Positions 17,873-27,181 are shown, counted from the stretch's first letter. The stretch is DNA of 64,000 nt from AP-15 sp963712825 (GCA_963712825.1 CAVQJP010000024.1:124001-188000); one strand, 5' to 3'. Numbers and translations: made by a program. The notes: generated from the sequence alone by a model not told the origin.

Positions 17873-18730
17873 ATGACCGATCTCGAAGTGCTGCCGCTGC
17901 TGCGGCGGATTGCCGACGCCCTCGAACGCTTCACTCCAGCGCCGCCGCCGCCGGTCGACCTTGCCGCCGCCGACGCCTTTGTGTGGCATGCCGACCGGCA
18001 CTGGCTGGAGCCGGTCGGAGAGGTCAACCGCATCGAGATCGGCCTGTTGCGCGGGATCGACCGGGTCCGCGACATCCTGCTCGAAAACACCCGCCGCTTC
18101 GCCGCCGGCCTGCCGGCCAACAACGTGCTGTTGTGGGGCGCGCGCGGCACCGGCAAGAGCTCGCTGGTCAAGGCCGCTCACGCCGCGGTCAACGCCGAGC
18201 GGCCGCAAGCATTGGCGCTCGTCGAAATCCATCGCGAGGACATCCCGAGCCTGCCCCACCTGTTGTCGCTGGTGCGCTCGTCGCCGCGCCGCTGCCTGTT
18301 GTTCTGCGACGATTTATCCTTCGACCGCAGCGACACCAGCTTCAAATCGCTGAAGGCCGTGCTCGAAGGTGGGATCGAGGGTCGGCCGGACAACGTCGTC
18401 CTCTACGCCACCTCGAACCGCCGCCACCTGATGCCGCGCGAGATGATCGACAACGAGCGCTCGACCGCGGTCAACCCGGCCGAAGCGGTCGAAGAGCAGG
18501 TCTCGCTGTCCGACCGGTTCGGGCTGTGGCTCGGCTTTCACAACGTCGACCAGGACACCTACCACGCGATCGTGCGCGGCTATGCCGCGCGCTACGGCCT
18601 CGATCTGCCGGAGGACGAGCTGCGCGCCGAGGCCGCCGAATGGTCGATTACCCGCGGCGCGCGCTCGGGCCGCGTCGCCTGGCAATTTATCCAGGATCTC
18701 GCCGGTCGGCTCGGCAAGCCGTTGGCGTAG
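17873..18730 (+). CDS. DUF815 family AAA ATPase
   Basis: The 285-residue ATP-binding protein has Walker A in LLWGARGTGKSSLVKA and a Walker B-like LLFCDDLSF, followed by the sensor region VVLYATSNRRHL. These match the DUF815 family, whose function is not established. Its presence between yajC and the M23 protein is conserved in alphaproteobacteria. A TTCCCGGACGAGCG stretch precedes the ATG. It is transcribed opposite to both neighbours. Confidence 0.92.
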   Translation: MTDLEVLPLLRRIADALERFTPAPPPPVDLAAADAFVWHADRHWLEPVGEVNRIEIGLLRGIDRVRDILLENTRRFAAGLPANNVLLWGARGTGKSSLVKAAHAAVNAERPQALALVEIHREDIPSLPHLLSLVRSSPRRCLLFCDDLSFDRSDTSFKSLKAVLEGGIEGRPDNVVLYATSNRRHLMPREMIDNERSTAVNPAEAVEEQVSLSDRFGLWLGFHNVDQDTYHAIVRGYAARYGLDLPEDELRAEAAEWSITRGARSGRVAWQFIQDLAGRLGKPLA

Positions 18731-18766
18731 GCGCCGCCGGCGGCGAATCGCGTCGCGCTCGCCCGG

Positions 18767-19870
18767 TCAGCCGGAACGCGCGTCCTTTGTCGCCACCGCC
18801 GGCAACGGCGTCAGATATCCGCGCGGATCGACCGGCTTTTTGCCGCGGCGCAGCTCGAAATGAAGCTGCGGCTCGCTGACATTGCCGGTCGAGCCGACCC
18901 GCGCGATGACCTGGCCGCGAACCACCTTCTGCCCGGTCTTGACCAGGACCACGTCGCAATGGGCATAGGCCGAGATCCAGCCGTTCGCATGCTTGATCAG
19001 GACCAAATTGCCGTAGCCGCGCAGCTCGTTGCCGGCATAGGCGACGACGCCGCCATCGGTCGCCTCGACCGCCGCCCCCCGCGGTGCGGCGATGTTGATG
19101 CCGTCATTGTGGGTGCCGTCGGAGCCGGCGCCGTAGCCCTCGACCACATGGCCCCGCACCGGCCACAAAAAGTTGCCGCCCGGAGTTCGCGCCGCGGGCG
19201 GCGGCTCGCTCTCGGCCTCGGCGGTGCGGCCGCGCGTCTCTTTTGCGGCGGTCTCGGCGGGCGGCGGGGCATGCTCGGCCGGCGGCGCCGAGGTTTCGGC
19301 TGCGGCCGGCGGTGTGGGCGCGGCGGGCGGCGGCGGGTTTAGCGGCGCCGGGGCGGGGAGGCTCCTTGAGGGCGGCGGCGTCAGCGCCACCGGCGGTCCG
19401 CCGGCGCCGGGCGGCCTGGCCTCGGCTTCGGGGTTCGAGTGCTCCGGCGCCAGCGGCTGCCGCGACACCGGCGCGGCATAGCTCGGCGGCGGCCCGGCAC
19501 CGGGCGGCGGTGCGGATGCAAACGATGTTGGGGGAGGCGACGACATCGGCTCGGTCATTGCCACCGCCGGCCCGTAGGGACCCGGCGCGCCGGCGCCGGG
19601 AATGATCAGCTCCTGCCCGACGAGGATGCGATAGGGCGGCGAGAGGTGATTCGCGTCCGCCACCGCCAGCATCGGGACATGGTAGGCGTGGGCAATGCCG
19701 GACAAGGTCTGCCCGCGCTCGACCACGATCTGCGCCGGCGGCGGCGGCGCGCCGGTGACCACCGGCGCCGGTCCGCCGCTCCGTCCCGCGCAGGCGGCGA
19801 GCGCCAGGGCCAATGGCATCAGCGCGCCCGCCGCTTTCACACCCCGCCGCAACCGAACGTTTTGTTCCAT
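18767..19870 (-). CDS. LysM/M23-domain lipoprotein (NlpD/DipM-like), degenerate metal site
   Basis: The 367-residue lipoprotein carries a lipobox ALAACAG with Cys27, a LysM domain (VVERGQTLSGIAHAYHVP ... RILVGQELIIPG), a long Pro/Ala-rich linker and a C-terminal M23/LytM domain. In the LytM domain the zinc ligands are mostly lost: NDGIN replaces the H-x3-D motif and QLHFEL replaces HxH. It is therefore more likely an activator of cell-wall amidases during division, as for E. coli NlpD, than an enzyme. The start MEQNVR follows GGGGGATC. It lies in the conserved serS-pcm-nlpD-yajC neighbourhood. Confidence 0.9.
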   Translation of the reverse strand: MEQNVRLRRGVKAAGALMPLALALAACAGRSGGPAPVVTGAPPPPAQIVVERGQTLSGIAHAYHVPMLAVADANHLSPPYRILVGQELIIPGAGAPGPYGPAVAMTEPMSSPPPTSFASAPPPGAGPPPSYAAPVSRQPLAPEHSNPEAEARPPGAGGPPVALTPPPSRSLPAPAPLNPPPPAAPTPPAAAETSAPPAEHAPPPAETAAKETRGRTAEAESEPPPAARTPGGNFLWPVRGHVVEGYGAGSDGTHNDGINIAAPRGAAVEATDGGVVAYAGNELRGYGNLVLIKHANGWISAYAHCDVVLVKTGQKVVRGQVIARVGSTGNVSEPQLHFELRRGKKPVDPRGYLTPLPAVATKDARSG

Positions 19871-19975
19871 GATCCCCCCTGCGCACCCCCCGACGCGCAA
19901 GCCGCGCATTCTTGGTACTCTATGCCCGGTCCATGTCAACCCCTTCGCCGAGCACTCTGAATTCTGCATCCGCGA

Positions 19976-20242
19976 CTAATATGTCGTCGAGGTGCGCCGC
20001 AGGATGTCGTTGATGTCCACGGCCTGCGGCCGTTCCTCAGGGTGCAAGGTCAACACGATCCGCCAATCCCCGACGCGGCGCCGAAATGAGCCGCGGTGCG
20101 GTCCGCGCAACGGAACCACGTCTCCAACAAGGGGATCACTCTCGATTGCGAGAAGCGCGGCGTCTATCCGTCGCCGGTCCTGTTCAGACATCCGCCGCCG
20201 CGCCCGCACCGCATTATGACTCAGGCGGACGATCCATTTCAT
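19976..20242 (-). CDS. RelE/ParE-family toxin
   Basis: The 88-residue basic protein shows the RelE/ParE fold pattern: MKWIVRLSHNAVRARRRM, then LRGPHRGSFRRRVGDWRIVL, and a final VDINDILRRTSTTY resembling the C-terminal strand of the family. RelE-type members cleave mRNA on the ribosome, ParE-type poison gyrase; which applies here cannot be said. Its start overlaps the end of the upstream antitoxin gene by 29 bases. Confidence 0.85.
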   Translation of the reverse strand: MKWIVRLSHNAVRARRRMSEQDRRRIDAALLAIESDPLVGDVVPLRGPHRGSFRRRVGDWRIVLTLHPEERPQAVDINDILRRTSTTY

Positions 20243-20492
20243 GCTTCAAATCTTCGAGGAGCGTATATTCCCCGCGGGCGATCTGCTGCTGGCCGCGGTC
20301 GATCGCCTCGACCTCGTCGGGAAGCGGGTCTTCCGTCGGCGGGAGTGAATGCATCGCGCTGATATACCAGCGGACCGCCTCGCGCACCGCTTCGGCACGG
20401 CTCAGCTGCTGACGCTCCCGCACTCGGTCGAGCGCCTCGATTTCGTCCTCAAACAGGGACGTGCTGATCGTCTTTTTTGTCGTCGAGCTCAT
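20214..20492 (-). CDS. Ribbon-helix-helix antitoxin
   Basis: The 92-residue product has an N-terminal RHH DNA-binding segment (KKTISTSLFEDEIEALDRVR followed by LSRAEAVREAVRWYI) and an acidic C-terminal tail that would wrap the toxin. It is the first gene of the pair and would autoregulate it. The start MSSTTKK is chosen because the upstream extension lies in the pcm gene and is not RHH-like. The module sits between pcm and the M23 lipoprotein gene, an unusual place for it. Confidence 0.85.
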   Translation of the reverse strand: MSSTTKKTISTSLFEDEIEALDRVRERQQLSRAEAVREAVRWYISAMHSLPPTEDPLPDEVEAIDRGQQQIARGEYTLLEDLKHEMDRPPES

Positions 20493-20520
20493 GTTGAGTG
20501 CCTGTCGAAATCCGGTTTGA

Positions 20521-21195
20521 TCATTCCTTTGCGTCCGCCCGTGGAGGGAGGCCGGCGACGAGGGGGACAAAGCGGACAAAGCCCAAATCCTCGGTGGCGA
20601 ATCCGTCGGCGGTGCGGCGGATGCGGACCAGCTGCTGGTCGCGGCGATCGGCCCCGACCGGCGCCACCAGCACCCCGTCCGGCGCCAGCCCGTTGACCAA
20701 TGCGGCCGGCACCTCCGCCGCGGCGGCGGTCACGATCACCCGGTCATAGGGTAGCTGCTCGGGCCAGCCCTTGGTGCCGTCGCCGAATCGGAAGACGACA
20801 TTGCGCAGTCGCAGCGCGTCAAGCCGGGCCTCGGCCTCCTGCAGCAATTCGCGGTGGCGCTCGATCGTGAACACGCGGCGGGCGAGCCGCGCCAGGATCG
20901 CGGTCTGGTAGCCCGAGCCGGTGCCGATTTCGAGGACGTTGTGGCGGCCGCCGACTTCGAGCTTTTCGGTCATCAGCGCCACGACATAGGGCTGGCTGAC
21001 GGTCTGCCCGTGGTCGATCGGCAACGCGACGTTCTCATAGGCCTGGTCGGTGAACGACGGCGGCACAAAGCGCTCGCGCGGCGTCTTTTCGATCGCACCC
21101 AGAACCCGCGCATCGCCGATGCCGGCGCGGCGCAACTCCATCAGCAGCCTTAGCTTGCGCTGCACCAGTCCCGGATCGGCGGCGGGCTCAGTCAT
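20521..21195 (-). CDS. pcm: Protein-L-isoaspartate O-methyltransferase
   Basis: The 224-residue enzyme shows the family elements FVPPSFTDQAYENVALPI, DHGQTVSQPYVVALM and the SAM-binding loop LEIGTGSGYQTAIL. It repairs isoaspartyl residues in aged proteins using S-adenosylmethionine. The start overlaps the serS stop by eight bases, implying coupling. In related genomes surE often lies between serS and pcm; it is absent here. Confidence 0.95.
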   Translation of the reverse strand: MTEPAADPGLVQRKLRLLMELRRAGIGDARVLGAIEKTPRERFVPPSFTDQAYENVALPIDHGQTVSQPYVVALMTEKLEVGGRHNVLEIGTGSGYQTAILARLARRVFTIERHRELLQEAEARLDALRLRNVVFRFGDGTKGWPEQLPYDRVIVTAAAAEVPAALVNGLAPDGVLVAPVGADRRDQQLVRIRRTADGFATEDLGFVRFVPLVAGLPPRADAKE

Positions 21196-22465
21196 CGCGG
21201 CGGATCAGCTCCTGCCCGCCAAGATAAGGCCGCAACACCGCGGGAATCGACACATTGCCGTCCTCGTGCTGGTAGTTTTCGAGGATCGCGATCAAAGTGC
21301 GGCCGACCGCCACCCCCGAGCCGTTCAACGTATGTACCGGCCGCGTCCCCCTACCCTCGGCCGGGCGATAGCGCGCCTTCATCCGCTGCGCCTGAAAGGC
21401 CCCGCAATTCGAGCAGCTCGAAATCTCGCGATAGGTTCCCTGGCCGGGCAGCCAGACCTCGATGTCGTAAGTCTTTTGCGCGGCAAACCCCATGTCGCCC
21501 GCCGACAGCAGCATCACCCGATAGGCGAGGTCGAGCCGCTTCAGCACTTCCTCGGCGCAGGCGGTCATGCGCTCATGCTCCGCCGCCGACTGCTCCGGGG
21601 TCGTTACCGAGACGAGCTCGACTTTGATGAACTGGTGCTGGCGGATCATGCCGCGGGTGTCCTTGCCGGCCGCACCCGCCTCCGATCGAAAGCATGGCGT
21701 CCCGGCGGTAAAGCGCAGCGGCAATTCGCTTTCGTCGAGAATTTCGTCGGCGACAAGGTTGGTCAGCGGCACCTCGGCGGTTGGGATCAGCCACAAGCCG
21801 TCGGTCGTGCGGAACATGTCCTCGGCGGCTTTGGGCAACTGCCCGGTGCCGAACGCGGCTTCGTCCCGCACCAAGAGCGGCGGCGAAATCTCCTGATAGC
21901 CGAATTCGCGCGTATGGAGGTCGAGCATGAACTGCGCGAGGGCCCGTTCCAGCCGCGCCAAATCGCGGCGCAGCAGCACAAAGCGTGAGCCCGAGAGCCT
22001 GCCGGCGCGGCGGAAGTCCATCAACCCCAACCGCTCGCCGATGGCTTCGTGCGGGAGAAGTTCAAAATTGAACCGCGGCGGTTCGCCGTGCCGGCGCACG
22101 AGCAGGTTCGCGCTCTCGTCAGCGCCGTCGGGCACGTCTTCGGCCGGCAGGTTCGGCAATGCCGCCAGCATTTCGTCGATCTCGGTGCGCAGCCGCGCCG
22201 CCTCGGCCGCCGCCATCGTCTCGGTGTCCTTGTCGGACTCGACCTGGCGCAGCAACGGCTCGATCGCCTCGCCGCGGCGCTTGGCAGCACCGATGTCGCG
22301 CGAGATCTGGTTGCGCCGGGCCTGCGCCTCCTGCGCGCGGGTTTCGGCGGCGCGCCAGTCGCGGTCGAGCGCCAGCACCTCTTCGCTGCGGGGCTGGAGC
22401 CTGCGCCGGGCAAGACCGTGGTCGAATTCCGCCGGATGCTCGCGGATCCATCTGATGTCGTGCAT
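21188..22465 (-). CDS. serS: Serine--tRNA ligase
   Basis: The 425-residue class II synthetase begins MHDIRWIREHPAEFDHGLA, continues with the long helical tRNA-binding arm (about residues 25-105), and contains motif 2 in CFRSEAGAAGKDTRGMIRQH and motif 3 in NGSGVAVGRTLIAILENYQ. Length and motifs are normal. It heads a minus-strand run with pcm. Confidence 0.98.
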   Translation of the reverse strand: MHDIRWIREHPAEFDHGLARRRLQPRSEEVLALDRDWRAAETRAQEAQARRNQISRDIGAAKRRGEAIEPLLRQVESDKDTETMAAAEAARLRTEIDEMLAALPNLPAEDVPDGADESANLLVRRHGEPPRFNFELLPHEAIGERLGLMDFRRAGRLSGSRFVLLRRDLARLERALAQFMLDLHTREFGYQEISPPLLVRDEAAFGTGQLPKAAEDMFRTTDGLWLIPTAEVPLTNLVADEILDESELPLRFTAGTPCFRSEAGAAGKDTRGMIRQHQFIKVELVSVTTPEQSAAEHERMTACAEEVLKRLDLAYRVMLLSAGDMGFAAQKTYDIEVWLPGQGTYREISSCSNCGAFQAQRMKARYRPAEGRGTRPVHTLNGSGVAVGRTLIAILENYQHEDGNVSIPAVLRPYLGGQELIRRDD

Positions 22466-22664
22466 GGCCGAACTTAAAACACAAACGGAACAACGCCGAT
22501 ATAGATGCCCGACGACGGCGCGTCCACCGCAGCCGCGCCTCAGCGCCCGCACGCAGCAGCGGCGCAAAGCGGTGTCCCGCGTCTGCGGCTGTTTACCCCG
22601 AACCCGATTTGCCATAACAAAAACGTCAGAAACCTAATCGCATTGCAGGGGCCGGGAGGAAGCG

Positions 22665-24293
22665 ATGCTGGGATTGATGTCGGAGCGGCCGCTGCTGATC
22701 TCGTCGATCCTGACCCATGCCGCGACCTACCACGGCGATGTCGAGATCGTCTCGCGCACCGTCGAGGGTCCGATCCACCGCTACACCTACCGCGATGCCG
22801 AACTCCGCGCCAAACAACTGGCCAACGCCTTGCGACGCCTTGGCATAGCACCCGGCGACCGGGTCGCGACCCTGGCGTGGAACACATTTCGCCATTTCGA
22901 GCTCTATTACGCGATCTCCGGCATCGGTGCGGTCTGCCACACGATCAACCCGCGGCTCTTCGACGACCAGATCGTCTATATCGTTAACCATGCCGCCGAC
23001 CGGCTGCTGTTTGTCGACACCACGTTTCTGCCGTTGGTCGAACGCCTGGCGCCGCGGCTGCCGGCCGATTGCCGGATCGTCCCGATGGCCGACATGGATG
23101 GCGCGCCCGAAACCGCATTGCCGACCCTCGCGTCCTACGAAACCCTCCTCGCCGCCGAAGACGCGGATTTCGACTGGCCCGAATTCGACGAGCGGACCGC
23201 CGCTTCGCTCTGCTACACCTCGGGCACGACCGGCAACCCTAAGGGCGCGCTCTACAGCCACCGCTCGACGGTGCTGCACGCCTTTGGCATTTCGCTCCCC
23301 GACGCGATCTCGATTTCGGCCGAGGACGTGGTCTGCCCGGTGGTGCCGCTGTTTCATGCCTGCGGCTGGGGCATTCCGCACGCGGTGCCGATGAACGGCG
23401 CCAAGCTGGTGATGCCGGGGCCGCGGCTTGACGGCGCCAGCCTCTACGAGCTGTTCGAGGCCGAGGGTGTCACCTATGCCCTTGGCGTGCCCACCGTGTG
23501 GCTCGGCTTCGAAGCCCATCTTTCGACGTCGGGTGCGCGCTGCTCGACCTTGCATCGGGTATTGTCCGGCGGCTCGGCGGTGCCGCCCTCGATGGTCGAG
23601 GCCTTTGCCGGTCACGGCATCGACATGCGCCAGGGCTGGGGAATGACCGAAATGAGCCCGCTCGGCACGACCGCGGCGTTGAAGGCAAAACACCGCGCGC
23701 TCGATACCCAGGCCCAAATTGCCGTCAGGACCAAGCAGGGCCGGCCGGTTTTTGGCGTCGAGATGAAGATTGTCGACGACGAGGGGCGGGCGCTGCCATA
23801 TGACGGCAAGTCGATGGGCGAGCTCCTGGTGCGGGGCCCGTGGATCGTCAGCGGCTATTACGCCGACGAGGCCGCGAGCGCCGCCGCGGTCGAGCCCGAC
23901 GGCTGGTTTCACACCGGCGACATGGCGACGATCGACGCCGACGGCTACATGCAGATCACCGACCGCAGAAAGGATGTGATCAAATCGGGTGGCGAATGGA
24001 TCAGCTCGATCGACCTCGAAAACGCCGCGGTGGCGCATGACGACGTGGCCGAGGCTGCGGTCATCGCGATCCCCGACGCGCGCTGGGGCGAGCGGCCGCT
24101 GCTGGTCGTGATGCCGCGCCCGGGATGCCGGCCCGAGCGCGAGGCGCTGATCGCGCTTCTCGCCTGCCAGTTCCCGAAATGGATGCTGCCCGAGGAGGTC
24201 GTCTGCATCGCCGAGATGCCGCACACCGCGACCGGCAAGATCATGAAAACCCGCCTGCGCGAACTGTTCTGCGGCCGGCCGACTGGCCCTTGA
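22665..24293 (+). CDS. Acyl-CoA ligase, AMP-binding (DmdB/long-chain fatty acid type)
   Basis: The 542-residue adenylate-forming enzyme has the P-loop YTSGTTGNPKG, the A5 motif GWGMTEMSP, the A7 motif GWFHTGDMATID, A8 DRRKDVIKSGGEWIS and the C-terminal lysine in TGKIMKTRLR. The opening MLGLMSERPLLISSIL and overall pattern resemble 3-methylthiopropionyl-CoA and medium/long-chain acyl-CoA ligases. GGGAGGAAGCG precedes the ATG. Divergent from serS; substrate unproven. Confidence 0.92.
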   Translation: MLGLMSERPLLISSILTHAATYHGDVEIVSRTVEGPIHRYTYRDAELRAKQLANALRRLGIAPGDRVATLAWNTFRHFELYYAISGIGAVCHTINPRLFDDQIVYIVNHAADRLLFVDTTFLPLVERLAPRLPADCRIVPMADMDGAPETALPTLASYETLLAAEDADFDWPEFDERTAASLCYTSGTTGNPKGALYSHRSTVLHAFGISLPDAISISAEDVVCPVVPLFHACGWGIPHAVPMNGAKLVMPGPRLDGASLYELFEAEGVTYALGVPTVWLGFEAHLSTSGARCSTLHRVLSGGSAVPPSMVEAFAGHGIDMRQGWGMTEMSPLGTTAALKAKHRALDTQAQIAVRTKQGRPVFGVEMKIVDDEGRALPYDGKSMGELLVRGPWIVSGYYADEAASAAAVEPDGWFHTGDMATIDADGYMQITDRRKDVIKSGGEWISSIDLENAAVAHDDVAEAAVIAIPDARWGERPLLVVMPRPGCRPEREALIALLACQFPKWMLPEEVVCIAEMPHTATGKIMKTRLRELFCGRPTGP

Positions 24294-24473
24294 CCTTTGC
24301 TCCGTTTATCGGCGCGCAGGTTGAGTAAAGCCGGAGATCACCCATCTCCCCCGGCCGTGGCTAACGCAGGGGGGATGTAATCCGCCGCCTCGGTGGTCCC
24401 CGATCGGCGGGGCGCTCACGGGTGAGGCACGCGCGACGAAGGCGAAGAAGGCGGATTGCATTCCCTTACGGCG

Positions 24474-24977
24474 TCAGTTGCAAGGCTTTCGGGGCGCATC
24501 GCGTTCGAACGAGCTGTAGCCATGATCGGGCAGTACCACGGCGCGGTCGAAATGATAGACGATCTGAACCGACCCGACCCTTTGTACCGGGTCGGTCAAT
24601 TTTGCGTTGCAGCCGAAATCGAGGATCAGCACCAACCGGTCATTGCCGCGCCACTTGAAGCCTACCAGGTAATTGTTGCTTTCCGCCCTAAGCAAACTCG
24701 TAGCGAACCAGTGATGCGCCTGTTTCAGCCGAATGACGGTCTTGGTGCGGAATCCAGGATTGTCGTCGCGCTCCGTCTCGGCCGTCACCTCGTCGTCGCG
24801 CGCGTTTATCGCCGAGGCATCGCCACGAAACCGATCGAGACCGGGAATATCCACATAGGAAATGTATAACCACGACGCCGAGTAGAACAGGATGCAGAGC
24901 CCGGCAAGCCCCCAGACGGTGTACATCGCGAACCGCAAAACGCGCAGCGCGGCTCGACCGGAGGTGATCAGTCGCAT
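24474..24977 (-). CDS. Membrane-anchored paralogue 3 of the toxin-like operon
   Basis: The 167-residue product has one N-terminal hydrophobic segment (about residues 16-40) and a C-terminal domain of about 110 residues. That domain shares with its two neighbours the order TVIRLKQAHHWFATSL, KWRGNDRLVLILDFGC and VQIVYHF. No known family was recognised. Its start overlaps the stop of paralogue 2 by ten bases. It is the last gene of the operon headed by the polymorphic-toxin-like gene, so a role in immunity is inferred from position only. Confidence 0.7.
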   Translation of the reverse strand: MRLITSGRAALRVLRFAMYTVWGLAGLCILFYSASWLYISYVDIPGLDRFRGDASAINARDDEVTAETERDDNPGFRTKTVIRLKQAHHWFATSLLRAESNNYLVGFKWRGNDRLVLILDFGCNAKLTDPVQRVGSVQIVYHFDRAVVLPDHGYSSFERDAPRKPCN

Positions 24978-25483
24978 GGCTCGGGTGGCAGATCGCGACG
25001 GCGGAACAATTCATAGCCCCGGTTGGGCGTATAGCCGGGGTCGCCGAACTGATAGGCAATGTGGATCCGCCCGACGGCATCGACCGGCGCTGTGTGGTTA
25101 CCGTCGCACCCGAAATCGAGCCGCAAGACCAGATGATCGTCGTCTCGCCATTTCATCCCCACCGATACGTCAAAGCTGTTAGCCTCTACCAAGGTCGTAG
25201 AGAACAGGTGGCCTGATCGTTTCAACCAGATCACGGTCTTCCACGGATGCGTCTCGCCTCCGCTAAAATCTGTTTCCGCGAGCACTACGTCGCCACGGGC
25301 GTTTGCGGCTTGGTCGGCATCGACATTGCGGAGGTAGAGACCCCGCGACAGCAGAAACACCATGATCGATAAACGAATAACGTAAACGCTGCCTAACGTC
25401 AGCAACACACACAGAAGCCATTTTCCTGCCGTGATGACCCGCGTTACCGATACGCGGGGAAGCACAGAGAACAGTGCGGTCAT
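24968..25483 (-). CDS. Membrane-anchored paralogue 2 of the toxin-like operon
   Basis: The 171-residue product has an N-terminal membrane segment (WLLCVLLTLGSVYVI) and the shared C-terminal domain: TVIWLKRSGHLFSTTL, MKWRDDDHLVLRLDFGC, IHIAYQF. Aligned by eye with its neighbours, the WR-x-D/N-D and L-x-FGC elements are kept while the membrane segment diverges. It ends with a Cys-Asp. Function not recognised; candidate immunity protein. Confidence 0.7.
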   Translation of the reverse strand: MTALFSVLPRVSVTRVITAGKWLLCVLLTLGSVYVIRLSIMVFLLSRGLYLRNVDADQAANARGDVVLAETDFSGGETHPWKTVIWLKRSGHLFSTTLVEANSFDVSVGMKWRDDDHLVLRLDFGCDGNHTAPVDAVGRIHIAYQFGDPGYTPNRGYELFRRRDLPPEPCD

Positions 25484-25593
25484 TTCCAGCGCCCGGCTGT
25501 CGCGTCATGCCATATGCACCGTTTGCCATGTGGATTCACGCTCCGGCCACATAGACTTCGACGACGTAGTTGCCGGCGTGCTCGTAGGGGAGC

Positions 25594-26079
25594 TCAATCG
25601 GGGCAGCCTTTCGAGAGCGCGTTATCGCCATTCGTGAAATGGTAGGAGACGCGAACGGAGTCGACCTGCTCAACCGGCCGCGTCATATGCATCAGGCAGC
25701 CGAAGCGGAGCGTCACGTCGAGGGCGTCGTCATTTCGCCATCTCAGATCCACGTGCACCCCAAAACTATCGGCAGTGAACAGAGGTGTCCAAAACCAGTG
25801 ATGCGCGCGTTTGAGCCTGATTTCGGTGCTGTCCGGGTCCTTCCAACTGCCGGAAGCGTCGGTTACTGCCTTGACCTTGTCGGCGCGTCCATTCTCTGCC
25901 GAATCCTCTATAATATTGCTGTCACCGATAATGGGGCCCAAGACCAGGCCAAACTCGACGAGATCGATAACGCGGAGGGCCGCCGCGCCAAGCCCGATCA
26001 GCACCGTGCACAGCAATAGGCACTTCCACAACCTGGCCTGAGTCGCGCTGAAAAATCCCCGCCCGGGCATTATCGCCAT
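25594..26079 (-). CDS. Membrane-anchored paralogue 1 of the toxin-like operon
   Basis: The 161-residue product has an N-terminal hydrophobic segment (LLLCTVLIGLGAAALRVI) and the shared domain: STEIRLKRAHHWFWTPL, LRWRNDDALDVTLRFGC, VRVSYHF. Its start lies inside the end of the toxin-like gene (ten-base overlap), or an ATG at 26070 overlaps that stop as TAATG, so it is translationally coupled to it. This is the position expected of the cognate immunity gene. Confidence 0.72.
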   Translation of the reverse strand: MAIMPGRGFFSATQARLWKCLLLCTVLIGLGAAALRVIDLVEFGLVLGPIIGDSNIIEDSAENGRADKVKAVTDASGSWKDPDSTEIRLKRAHHWFWTPLFTADSFGVHVDLRWRNDDALDVTLRFGCLMHMTRPVEQVDSVRVSYHFTNGDNALSKGCPD

Positions 26080-27146
26080 CGACCGGAATTGGCGTCGTTC
26101 CAGCCGCTCTCAATCCAGTGCTCTCGATCCTGGGTATTATAATTACTCGAATGTCCAAAGGCATAAATTTTCGCAAGCGAAAGGGTATCGAACAGCGAGT
26201 ACCCGGCGCCAGCCATATATACACCAGCGGCGTAATTCGCAGCGGGAATGTACGCGTGATACAGTTTCAGTTCTGAAACATTGCGCTGAAAGTCATAGGT
26301 TCCGCCCTGCGCAATGGCGGCGCGCGCACGGGAATATTGCTCGGAAAAAGGCAACGACGCAATCGCTTGACCGGCCGCGTAGACTTGTCGGTAATCGGCT
26401 TGAGGAGGTGCGATCAGCAGCGTTGGCGGATCGCCGCCCCGTATCGGGGCTCCATCTGGCGGGATGACGACTTTCGCGTCCCTGGGTGGTTTGTCTATTA
26501 CCGTGTAGTTCCCTAAAGTGGTCCCGGCCGCGCCGGAAGCTTGGCCTCGCCGCGGCGTGGAAGAACCGTAGCCGGCCTGTCCACCGGCCGCGCTCGACGG
26601 CGGGTCTCGCGGCGGTGTCGAGGGACCGGCGCCGGCGCCTCCGTCGGCGGCGTTGTCGCCGGTCCACTGGCCGCCATTGGGATTGCCGGCGGGGACGCGC
26701 GGCTGGTCGGGATTGAAGCCCTTAACGAGATCGAGTAGGGCGGGGTCGAGGCCGCATGCGTTGATCAACTCGCGGGGGCTGAGGCCTTCGGCAAGCAGCC
26801 GCTCGCCGAGAGATAGGCGGGACGACGCCTGTTCTTGATCCACGAGTGGCGGCAGCCCGGTCAGTGCAAGTTCGATTGCGGCGAGGGTTTGCTGACCCTT
26901 GCGCCAATAGCGCGACGCACGGCGAATGTTGTCGAGCACACGGGCGCGGACGCTACCGCCGTAAACAATCGCGAGCAGCGCCAGGATGCGCTCCTCGACG
27001 CCATCGACTGCGATTTCCGGCGCGCCCCCGACATCGCACATCGGAGCGAGCACGGTCGCGCCGAGAACCAAGCCCTTTTCGGAAATCCTTATCGTTGGCG
27101 CGAGCGAGGCCTCGAGTACCTCGGCGCGCGCAGTCGACAAAGGCAT
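26070..27146 (-). CDS. Polymorphic-toxin-like protein with variable C-terminal domain
   Basis: The product of about 358 residues has an N-terminal helical region of about 140 residues, then FNPDQPRVPAGNPNGGQWTG, a hinge motif seen before toxin domains in rhizobial-type proteins, then a Gly/Ser/Pro-rich linker and a C-terminal domain from about residue 265. That domain contains GTYDFQRNVSELKLYH, NYAAGVYMAGAGYS and QDREHWIESGWNDA, reminiscent of polymorphic toxin type 44 domains; that match is by eye and unproven. No signal peptide or PAAR/VgrG/RHS region is seen. GTG 27176 is an alternative start. A strong promoter lies just upstream and three coupled small genes follow. Confidence 0.68.
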   Translation of the reverse strand: MPLSTARAEVLEASLAPTIRISEKGLVLGATVLAPMCDVGGAPEIAVDGVEERILALLAIVYGGSVRARVLDNIRRASRYWRKGQQTLAAIELALTGLPPLVDQEQASSRLSLGERLLAEGLSPRELINACGLDPALLDLVKGFNPDQPRVPAGNPNGGQWTGDNAADGGAGAGPSTPPRDPPSSAAGGQAGYGSSTPRRGQASGAAGTTLGNYTVIDKPPRDAKVVIPPDGAPIRGGDPPTLLIAPPQADYRQVYAAGQAIASLPFSEQYSRARAAIAQGGTYDFQRNVSELKLYHAYIPAANYAAGVYMAGAGYSLFDTLSLAKIYAFGHSSNYNTQDREHWIESGWNDANSGRWR

Positions 27147-27181
27147 CTTTGCCGGTCCCGCAATTTGATGATGCACAGACC

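Noticed and set aside
22626..24224. Long minus-strand open frame opposite the acyl-CoA ligase
   Set aside because: It lies antisense to a gene with complete AMP-binding motifs and shows no recognisable domain of its own.
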